Of a stretch of DNA of 5,819 nucleotides, positions 1 through 4,760 are shown piece by piece. Position 1 is the stretch's first letter. The number at the start of each line of letters is the position of its first letter. Under the pieces are notes generated by a model that saw only the letters and a program-made list of their open reading frames with translations, was not told where the DNA came from and searched no databases. A program made the translations under genes and the position numbers. The DNA comes from Nitrososphaerota archaeon (GTDB lineage Archaea > Iainarchaeota > Iainarchaeia > Iainarchaeales > VGJJ01): NCBI GenBank assembly GCA_020053155.1, contig JAGVNS010000135.1, positions 1-5,819 of the forward strand. Reading direction: 5' to 3'.

Positions 1-1
1 A

Positions 2-181
2 TCAAACACCCAACCAAGTGTTCAAAACCAAACAAAAAGCGGTGGTGACATAAGAGGTGTCACGCAACAATTATTCAATGCATTTTCTGAACTCCTGCGA
101 AAAGAAAACAGGAAGTTATCGCCCCGATTAGTTGAGGCGTATATACCCATTCTTGTAAAGAAAATCAAGGAAGGAAAATAA
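2..181 (+). CDS. C-terminal fragment of an unidentified protein (partial, enters from left edge)
   Basis: An open frame runs without a stop from base 2 to a TAA at 179-181, giving the last 59 residues of a protein whose start lies outside the window. The first 20 or so residues are polar (rich in Gln, Asn, Ser, Gly) and look like a linker. The remainder is amphipathic and probably helical, with a QLFNAFSELL stretch, then a Lys-rich segment ending in KKIKEGK. The sequence looks like a genuine protein tail rather than random translation, and its stop abuts the stop of the converging phosphatase gene exactly (181/182), as expected of compact neighbouring genes. I do not recognise the family. The frame could be fortuitous, since 59 open codons is short evidence. 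Confidence 0.55.
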   Translation, partial: SNTQPSVQNQTKSGGDIRGVTQQLFNAFSELLRKENRKLSPRLVEAYIPILVKKIKEGK

Positions 182-775
182 TCAAAATGGGGATTTGCAA
201 CTTTTCTTCAAAATAGCATCGGCCGCGGCGGAAAGATGGGGGGCTTTTTTCCACGGCTTTATTTTTGTTTTCTTGTATCTTTTTTCATTCCATTTTAATT
301 GAATGGTTTTCATTCCAAGTTTGGTTCCAAAAATGATGTCGGTTTCTCTATCCCCAATCATGAACGAATGCTTCCAATCAATGGCAAAGCGTTTTCCTAT
401 TTCTTTCGCCATTCCCGTTAAGGGTTTTCGACACGCGCACTTCTCTTCCGGAGTGTGGGGACAAACGGCCCAATACCTCACTTTTATTCCGTGTTTTTTG
501 AATATCTTTTTTAGCGTGCGATTTTGTTTCTCATAGTTTGCGCGCGAAATTTGTCCACGATTGATTCCGTCCTGATTGCTCACCACGAAAAAGGAAAAAC
601 GATGGGAGAGTTTTTGCAGCCCGTGGAGGGCGCGGGATAAAACAGGAAGGTGGCGTTCACTAAGAACAACGAAATCTTCCAGCGCTGGACCCGATGGTTC
701 TTGGACAATAGTCCCATCGCGATCGATAAAAATGCTCGGAAGGGGCGTTTTTGAAGCCACGAATTTCACCCACAC
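182..775 (-). CDS. HAD-superfamily phosphatase of the HisB-N/GmhB type (histidinol-phosphatase-like)
   Basis: This 197-residue protein has the full motif set of the HAD-IIIA phosphatases. Motif I is DRDGT, with nucleophile Asp18 and acid/base Asp20. Motif II is SNQDG near residue 66. A zinc loop of the form CPH...CxCRKP has Cys105, His107, Cys113 and Cys115, with Lys117 of motif III. Motif IV is GDRETD (Asp142, Asp146). The zinc loop and NQDG spacing resemble the N-terminal half of HisB (histidinol-phosphate phosphatase) slightly more than GmhB (heptose bisphosphate phosphatase), but the substrate cannot be read from sequence. It starts with GTG only 2 bases after the pcna stop, so it is probably co-transcribed with pcna. 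Further in-frame GTG codons at residues 3 and 6 are alternative starts. The Lys-rich C-terminal region (about 160-178) is unusual. No other histidine or heptose pathway gene is in view. Confidence 0.88.
   Translation of the reverse strand: MWVKFVASKTPLPSIFIDRDGTIVQEPSGPALEDFVVLSERHLPVLSRALHGLQKLSHRFSFFVVSNQDGINRGQISRANYEKQNRTLKKIFKKHGIKVRYWAVCPHTPEEKCACRKPLTGMAKEIGKRFAIDWKHSFMIGDRETDIIFGTKLGMKTIQLKWNEKRYKKTKIKPWKKAPHLSAAADAILKKSCKSPF
245..285 (+). terminator. Possible T-run terminator for the left-edge plus-strand gene
   Basis: Three T-runs (T6 at 245-250, T5 at about 262-266, T6 at about 280-285) lie 64-104 bases beyond the plus-strand stop at 181. Archaeal RNA polymerase can terminate on oligo-T tracts without a hairpin. 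The runs are also the complement of Lys and Phe codons in the antisense phosphatase gene, so they may have no termination role. Confidence 0.2.
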
Positions 776-777
776 TA

Positions 778-1527
778 CTATGCACTTTCAATTCTGGGCG
801 CTAAAAAGTATCTCATTCTGGCTTCGCCTATTTTGTAGTTTATTTCTACGGGGGCGCTTTCTTTGAGCTTGACGGTAACCTCCGTGTCCACGCTGGCGGC
901 TTTGAGCATGTCGCTCAAATAATCCAGGGGGAACATGGAGGAGCAGTCCTTTTTTACGCTCAAATCGGGCAATGATTCGCTTCCTTTGGGTGTTTCATTC
1001 ATCAATTCCCCTTTGCTTGAATTGGCGCGCACGAAAAAGGCGTCTATTTTAGCTCCCAATGTGAGGTGGGTGGAAAGCAATCCCGCATCCTTTAACGCAT
1101 CCTGCAGAATCCCGGCTTTCACTTTAACCGTTGCATCAAACTCTATTTTAGGATTGGGCAGTTCCCCTGCCGAAATATCAATCAAGGGAACGGAAAACGT
1201 TCGTGTGGAGGTTCCGCGGAAAGTGATGGAAAGCTTGCTGGAATCGTCATCCAGCTTCAACACGACCTCATCCGTTGGTTTGGAGCGCGACATGACCTGA
1301 TTGAGGTATTCTAAGTCCAATCCTAGGCGCACCGTCCCCTCCACGTGGAATTTCTTGAATGCCTTTTTCTCGAACTCAAAATCAACCATGGATATTTGAG
1401 AGGGGTCCGTGGCTTTCAACGTCAATCCCTTTTCCGAAACCTCGAATTCGGCTTCGTCAATCAAGACGGCAATCGCGTCCACGCTTCGCTTTAATACGTC
1501 CGCGCGCTCAATCACTAATTCCATCAT
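778..1527 (-). CDS. pcn: DNA polymerase sliding clamp, PCNA
   Basis: The 249-residue product matches archaeal PCNA from end to end. PCNA is a homotrimeric ring that encircles DNA and tethers DNA polymerase, FEN1, ligase and other partners. Visible hallmarks are the DPSQISMVDFE stretch at about 41-51 in the N-terminal clamp domain, the interdomain connecting loop with the GELPNPKIEF element at 121-130 that lines the partner-binding pocket, and the family-typical C-terminus LAPRIES at 242-248. Length is normal for the family (about 245-250). Two adjacent ATG codons are available; starting at the second would remove one residue. A TTTAAAT box lies about 70 bases upstream and a G-rich stretch (AGGGGTTGG) about 10 bases upstream. 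The phosphatase gene follows 2 bases after its TAG. A single clamp gene in the window fits a homotrimer, but paralogues elsewhere cannot be excluded. Confidence 0.97.
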   Translation of the reverse strand: MMELVIERADVLKRSVDAIAVLIDEAEFEVSEKGLTLKATDPSQISMVDFEFEKKAFKKFHVEGTVRLGLDLEYLNQVMSRSKPTDEVVLKLDDDSSKLSITFRGTSTRTFSVPLIDISAGELPNPKIEFDATVKVKAGILQDALKDAGLLSTHLTLGAKIDAFFVRANSSKGELMNETPKGSESLPDLSVKKDCSSMFPLDYLSDMLKAASVDTEVTVKLKESAPVEINYKIGEARMRYFLAPRIESA

Positions 1528-1594
1528 AGTATGACCAACCCCTGCTGTAATGGTGTATTTGGAAATTCAACTGAACCTAGTATGAGGCTGACGG

Positions 1595-1601
1595 ATTTAA
1601 A
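1595..1601 (-). promoter_or_regulatory. Candidate TATA box for pcn
   Basis: Read on the minus strand this is TTTAAAT, lying just past the signal peptidase stop codon (1604-1606) and centred about 71 bases before the pcn ATG. This would give a leader of roughly 45 bases, which contains a G-rich possible ribosome site. A weaker AAATAC element at about 1555-1560 sits near leaderless distance and is an alternative. Read-through from the signal peptidase gene is also possible. Confidence 0.4.
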
Positions 1602-1603
1602 CC

Positions 1604-2365
1604 CTACCCAAAAAAGGTCTGCAACCCATCCACCAAGACGAGTTTGACGTATCCCAACCAGGGGACCCAGAAAAGGGCTTTCCCCTTGACATCCGATAGG
1701 GGAACGGGGTATGGGGAGGGGCAGGATTTGCCGGTGGTAGTCTGAATGCTCGGCGCATCAGGAAAAAGGAGCTCCGAAACTTCCCCACAATCCTGGTCCA
1801 GGCTCGGGTTGTTATCCCCCTTCGTGAGCAAAAAATAGTCCCCATCAGAGCGAATCTTCACTACTGCACGATGGATGATTTCCAATCCTTTGTAATTGGA
1901 AACGTACACGATGATGTCCGTGTTCCCTTGCTTGGGAACGAGAATGGTTTGTCCATTCGCTTTGAAGGTTATTTTCCATATTCCTTGCGACTGCATTTCA
2001 TAGTCCGCCAATTCCCGTAACGAGGAGTTCTGGACATCAATCCCATCCAACACCATCTCGGGGGCATTCACGTTTTCCCCATTGATTCCCTGCAATATGA
2101 CCACATCCCCGCGCGCCATGGTGGGAAGCATGGAGCCCGAAACCACGATGACCAATGGGGAAGCGGTCTGCAGGATGAAGCCGAAAATGGAATATAATGC
2201 ATAGGCAAAAATGAACGAGAAAACGATGTAAATGACCCATGAAAGGATTTCATTATTCCATGGATTGAGCGTGGGCATGAGAAACCGGTCCACGTACGTG
2301 AACGGGTCTAAACGCGACCACAGGGAAGCATTTTCTTTTGCTTTCTTTTTTGGAGAAATAGGCAT
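1604..2365 (-). CDS. Signal peptidase I, archaeal/ER (Sec11) type
   Basis: This 253-residue membrane protease removes signal peptides from proteins exported by Sec. A charged cytoplasmic N-terminus (about 1-40) precedes one transmembrane helix at about 41-66. The catalytic box SGSMLPT follows with Ser78, then GDVVIL (box C-like). His165 in the sequence IIHRAVVKI replaces the bacterial lysine. The segment LTKGDNNPSLDQ carries Asp184 and Asp190, matching the two aspartates six apart in Sec11. The Ser-to-His distance is 87 residues, against about 39 in Sec11, so roughly 45 extra residues (about 94-140) are inserted between the catalytic boxes. The C-terminus GKALFWVPWLGYV is the usual family ending and may dip into the membrane. 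It is preceded by its own TATA-like box. Neighbouring genes do not suggest a dedicated substrate; it probably serves general export. Confidence 0.93.
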   Translation of the reverse strand: MPISPKKKAKENASLWSRLDPFTYVDRFLMPTLNPWNNEILSWVIYIVFSFIFAYALYSIFGFILQTASPLVIVVSGSMLPTMARGDVVILQGINGENVNAPEMVLDGIDVQNSSLRELADYEMQSQGIWKITFKANGQTILVPKQGNTDIIVYVSNYKGLEIIHRAVVKIRSDGDYFLLTKGDNNPSLDQDCGEVSELLFPDAPSIQTTTGKSCPSPYPVPLSDVKGKALFWVPWLGYVKLVLVDGLQTFFG

Positions 2366-2390
2366 ATGTTACGAAGCAAACAAAAGAGGC

Positions 2391-2398
2391 ATTAAAAA
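2391..2398 (-). promoter_or_regulatory. TATA box for the signal peptidase gene
   Basis: On the minus strand this reads TTTTTAAT and is centred about 29 bases before the ATG at 2365. That spacing suits an archaeal promoter giving a leaderless or nearly leaderless transcript. No Shine-Dalgarno sequence is seen before the ATG, which agrees. Confidence 0.55.
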
Positions 2399-2444
2399 GG
2401 TGTGCAAATGAAACGAGAAAAACAAGCAGGGGTGTGAAAATATT

Positions 2445-2807
2445 CTATCGTACGAAGGCGCGTTTTTTCATTTCTTTCTCTACCGCAGTCAATGCAGATT
2501 CGCTCCCTTTTTTCCCAACCAACTCACGACGTCTTCGAGCCAGTGCCATGTAGCCCGGGTCGTGTAACAACTCGCCGCGCGTGACACGGATGACTTCTAC
2601 TCTTACAGTGGGTTTCGGGGCAGGCTTGGAAACAGGCTCCGTTCGGCGTGTCTGTGGAGCCGGTTCATGAGTGGGTGTTAGTTGCCTTCCCTTTGCCCGT
2701 TGCGCTTGAGCTCGAACTTGCGCAGGATTCGATTCGGATTGCGTAGGGAGCCGAGTAAGAGGTTGGTGAGAAACCCTAAATGGCCTTCCATGGGATGAGC
2801 GCGGCAT
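2445..2807 (-). CDS. Small basic Pro/Arg-rich protein of unknown function
   Basis: The 120-residue product is not recognised. The first 70 residues are low in hydrophobic residues and rich in Pro, Arg, Gln, Thr and Ala, and are probably disordered. Residues 70-120 look folded: a short strand-like segment (VRVEVIRVTRG) followed by helix-forming sequence containing ARRRRELVGKK and a Lys/Arg-rich C-terminus. There are no cysteines, no signal peptide and no membrane segment. The strong positive charge would fit a nucleic-acid or ribosome-associated protein, but that is only inference. It lies 41 bases after rpoL, and a TATA box sits about 26 bases before its ATG, which supports both the gene and this start. 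Its disordered half could also be a mistranslated stretch, so reality of the gene is likely but not certain. Confidence 0.6.
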   Translation of the reverse strand: MPRSSHGRPFRVSHQPLTRLPTQSESNPAQVRAQAQRAKGRQLTPTHEPAPQTRRTEPVSKPAPKPTVRVEVIRVTRGELLHDPGYMALARRRRELVGKKGSESALTAVEKEMKKRAFVR

Positions 2808-2828
2808 GCAACACTCGCACTATTGGCC

Positions 2829-2836
2829 TATAAAAA
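2829..2836 (-). promoter_or_regulatory. TATA box for the Pro/Arg-rich gene
   Basis: The minus-strand sequence TTTTTATA, inside the rpoL-to-orphan gap, is centred 25-26 bases upstream of the ATG at 2807. This is the standard archaeal distance from TATA box to transcription start, so the mRNA would begin at or next to the ATG. No Shine-Dalgarno sequence is present, in line with leaderless translation. Confidence 0.6.
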
Positions 2837-2848
2837 TATTCCGACTCG

Positions 2849-3124
2849 CTACTTCAGCGCCTTATCCAATGCGCCCTGCAATTCTTCCAAGTCTTCTTTC
2901 ACGCGCTTTGCGGCTTCCAGGAGAATGGCTTTGGCGGCCTTTCCTTTTGTTTTGAGGATGAACAACGCGTCCTTGTCCATGGGATGCTCCAGTTTGTAGG
3001 CCACGAATTCGACGTTGGGGTCGTCCACCAGACGGGATTTGAGCAGATTGGCGAACGTGTGGGTCTCTCCCATGAGCTTGAACTCCACGTGATTGGCCTG
3101 TTTTTTCAAAAACTCTATTTCCAT
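2849..3124 (-). CDS. rpoL: DNA-directed RNA polymerase subunit L (Rpo11)
   Basis: This 91-residue protein is the archaeal counterpart of eukaryotic Rpb11 and of part of the bacterial alpha subunit. It pairs with subunit D (Rpo3) to form the assembly platform of RNA polymerase. The diagnostic stretch GETHTFANLLKSRL at about 19-32 is followed by DDPNVEFVAYKLEHP at 34-48, matching the family pattern G-x-x-HTF-NLL...DP-V-fa-Y---HP. A long amphipathic C-terminal helix covers about 61-90. Length is normal. It starts 6 bases after the csl4 stop and has a good Shine-Dalgarno sequence inside the csl4 tail, so the two genes form one transcription unit. Confidence 0.96.
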   Translation of the reverse strand: MEIEFLKKQANHVEFKLMGETHTFANLLKSRLVDDPNVEFVAYKLEHPMDKDALFILKTKGKAAKAILLEAAKRVKEDLEELQGALDKALK

Positions 3125-3130
3125 TCATTA

Positions 3131-3697
3131 TCACTCCTCTTTCTTTTTCTCGTTGTTTTCTTCAGGTAAGCGTTCGCTGCCAGCGATGTTTCGTTTTACT
3201 ATTTCATCGCGCGAACGGATGACTCCCAGTCCTTTTTCATTGGTGGCCACTTCAATGGAATAGGGGGTCACTCCCGACACTTTGGCGCGGACAAAATCCC
3301 CCACTTTGTAATAATCGTGCAACGAGCGGATGAATTCCCGTGCGGCACGGGCAACCCCGAGCGCGGCGCTCGAATCGTAAATGGCACGCTTTTCCCCATC
3401 CTTTTCCGCATACCCAATGTTGAGGATGACCACCGCATCTTTAACCAATGTTACGCGACCGATGACAATCGTTCCCACATCCAGAGAGAAGTGGGGCAAC
3501 CTCCCTTTGGGTGAAACATTCACTTCGCGCCCGTCTTCATCGAACTGGGCTTCTCCGAAAGCAGAGGCGACCACGTTCCCCTCGTCATCCACATACGCAT
3601 TGCGGCCGGGAGCATATTCCTCTTCCACCGTCAATCGTTGTCCGGGAAAAACGAGTTTGGGATTGAGCATAGGAACGAGACTCCAGGTAAAGCGCAT
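3131..3697 (-). CDS. csl4: Exosome RNA-binding cap protein Csl4, without zinc ribbon
   Basis: The 188-residue product is the Csl4 cap subunit of the archaeal exosome, which recruits RNA to the Rrp41-Rrp42 phosphorolytic core. The N-terminal domain (about 17-66) carries the Csl4 signature FPGQRLTVEEEYAPGRNAYVDDEG. An S1 RNA-binding domain spans about 74-160 (DVGTIVIGRVTLV at the start, VGDFVRAKVSGV in the middle). Archaeal Csl4 normally ends in a four-cysteine zinc ribbon. Here the segment after GLGVI (about 160) is a charged tail ending in KKKEE, and the whole protein has no cysteine. It is the first gene of the csl4-rpoL pair. An in-frame ATG at 3670 (residue 10) has a GGAG 10 bases upstream and would give 179 residues; either start keeps the whole N-terminal domain. 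Confidence 0.9.
   Translation of the reverse strand: MRFTWSLVPMLNPKLVFPGQRLTVEEEYAPGRNAYVDDEGNVVASAFGEAQFDEDGREVNVSPKGRLPHFSLDVGTIVIGRVTLVKDAVVILNIGYAEKDGEKRAIYDSSAALGVARAAREFIRSLHDYYKVGDFVRAKVSGVTPYSIEVATNEKGLGVIRSRDEIVKRNIAGSERLPEENNEKKKEE
3134..3139 (-). promoter_or_regulatory. Ribosome binding site of rpoL
   Basis: The minus-strand sequence GAGGAG (followed by TGAT) lies 9 bases before the rpoL ATG and overlaps the last codons of csl4. It complements the 16S rRNA 3' end and fixes the start at 3124 rather than at the out-of-frame ATG 4 bases upstream. It contrasts with the absence of such a site before genes that have a nearby TATA box, as expected for an internal operon gene. Confidence 0.7.
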
Positions 3698-3737
3698 TCA
3701 CCAATTGTGCGTACCAAAAAGAAACGGTACATAATGG

Positions 3738-3746
3738 TTTTAAATA
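3738..3746. promoter_or_regulatory. AT-rich box shared by the divergent csl4 and SpoIIM-like genes
   Basis: The sequence is TTTTAAATA on the plus strand and TATTTAAAA on the minus strand, so it can act as a TATA box in either direction. On the plus strand it is centred 25 bases before the ATG at 3767, ideal for a leaderless SpoIIM-like mRNA. On the minus strand it is centred 45 bases before the csl4 ATG at 3697, giving a leader of about 20 bases, or 47 for the 3670 start. No better TATA-like box is visible between the two genes. Confidence 0.5.
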
Positions 3747-3766
3747 CCCCCACCCTGGCGTTGGTC

Positions 3767-4735
3767 ATGGTCCTGGAAACCCTTTTGCCTTCCCGCATAG
3801 CCCGGGAAAAGCCCCACTACATGATGATTGTGGCCTTCCTCTTTGCCATTGTAGGAATGTGGCTGGCCTATTTCATTTTCCCTAATTCCGCATCCATTTT
3901 GACCCTGGCATTCATCGTGATTGCGGCCGAACCCGTGATCCGGCGAACGTTGATGCAAGAGGAAGATGAGGAAGCGCAAACCCCTGGAAATCCCACCACC
4001 TTCTTGGAACGGCATTTCGACTTGATTGCCATCTATAGCTGGTTCTTCCTGGGACTGGTCTTGGCGTACATGACGTGGTATATCATCTTGCCAGGCACCG
4101 AACCCCAACGATGCATAGGAGATGGGATTTGTGCCGAATTCCCTACGCGCGACAGTGTTTTTGCTGAGCAGGAACTCCAATTGGGTGCCATTGGACAATT
4201 GCGTGAAACGCAGGAACAGGAAGCAGGAACGGGAAACGCTGCGGGAGCGGGATTGGCAACGGGAACAAGGGGCGGGTCCACCGGCATTCCCCCCGATTAT
4301 TGGGGAGTCGTGCAATTCCTCTTTGCCAATAATGTCACCGTCCTCTTACTGGCGGTCCTTTTCTCCTTTCTCTTTGGGGAGGGAGCGTTGTTTCTCATCG
4401 GCTGGAACGCGAGCATCATTGGAACGGTGATGGGAAAGATTTCGGCGCAGGCATTGGCCATGAGTCCGGTGCACGACATCGCGTCCATCATTTTTTCGTT
4501 GGGGTATGGGATATACCACGGAATAGGATTCATTCCCCATGGAATACCCGAGATTGTGGCGTATTACATCGGGGCAATCGCGGGGGGAATCATTTCCGCG
4601 AGTATGAGCAAACAAGTGTACCGCACGCACGAATTCAGAACCATCGCCAAGGATGCCGCCGCACTCATTGGGATTGCGGTCATCCTGCTCTGGGGCGCGG
4701 CCATGATTGAAAGCTATTTATGGTTGAGTGCGTGA
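3767..4735 (+). CDS. SpoIIM-family (stage II sporulation protein M-like) integral membrane protein
   Basis: The product from the chosen start has 322 residues and about seven or eight hydrophobic segments. Three lie in the first third (about 19-37, 41-57, 87-107). The SpoIIM-like domain occupies about 185-280, with FGEGALFLIGWNASIIG and the family-typical HGIPEIVAYYIGAIAGG, then a last membrane helix at about 297-317. Between the halves is a hydrophilic loop (about 109-180) with Cys116 and Cys122 and a Gly/Ala/Thr-rich low-complexity stretch. I prefer the ATG at 3767: it gives an MVLE...P start that I recall from archaeal SpoIIM-like proteins, and a TATA-like box lies 25 bases upstream. The ATG at 3734 would add 11 residues but overlap that box. 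In Bacillus SpoIIM works in septal membrane remodelling; in archaea the role is unknown, so the name describes family only. Confidence 0.85.
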   Translation: MVLETLLPSRIAREKPHYMMIVAFLFAIVGMWLAYFIFPNSASILTLAFIVIAAEPVIRRTLMQEEDEEAQTPGNPTTFLERHFDLIAIYSWFFLGLVLAYMTWYIILPGTEPQRCIGDGICAEFPTRDSVFAEQELQLGAIGQLRETQEQEAGTGNAAGAGLATGTRGGSTGIPPDYWGVVQFLFANNVTVLLLAVLFSFLFGEGALFLIGWNASIIGTVMGKISAQALAMSPVHDIASIIFSLGYGIYHGIGFIPHGIPEIVAYYIGAIAGGIISASMSKQVYRTHEFRTIAKDAAALIGIAVILLWGAAMIESYLWLSA

Positions 4736-4741
4736 AAAAAA
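4735..4741 (-). terminator. Oligo-T terminator after the stomatin/unknown gene pair
   Basis: Read on the minus strand there is a run of seven T residues starting 20 bases after the TAG of the 208-residue unknown gene. It lies in the 25-base gap between converging genes, overlapping the last base of the SpoIIM-like stop codon. Oligo-T runs are sufficient for archaeal intrinsic termination. No hairpin precedes it. Confidence 0.4.
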
Positions 4742-4760
4742 TGGCTCTCAAATCGAGTCG

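Noticed and set aside
303..536. Plus-strand open frame inside the HAD phosphatase gene
   Set aside because: It is antisense to the conserved phosphatase motifs and gives a sequence without recognisable features.
935..1300. Plus-strand open frame of 121 codons inside pcn
   Set aside because: It is antisense to a full-length, strongly conserved PCNA and is best explained as a shadow of its codon pattern.
1922..1939. Inverted repeat GTTCCC...GGGAAC, a possible hairpin
   Set aside because: It lies inside the signal peptidase coding sequence, has only 6-base arms and no T-run after it, and is explained by the codons.
2862..3134. Minus-strand open frame overlapping rpoL in another frame, starting at an ATG 4 bases upstream
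   Set aside because: The Gly/Arg/Gln-rich product is a +1 shadow of rpoL; the Shine-Dalgarno spacing and family match favour the rpoL frame.
3638..3766. N-terminal extension of the SpoIIM-like protein to an ATG at 3638
   Set aside because: The extra residues would be antisense to csl4, are unlike a membrane protein N-terminus, and place the start upstream of the TATA-like box. The ATG at 3734 is a milder alternative but also overlaps the box.
3740..4315. Long minus-strand open frame (191 codons) opposite the SpoIIM-like gene
   Set aside because: The plus-strand frame encodes a clear multi-pass family member; the antisense product is Gln/Gly/His-rich low-complexity sequence with no family resemblance, typical of a shadow frame.
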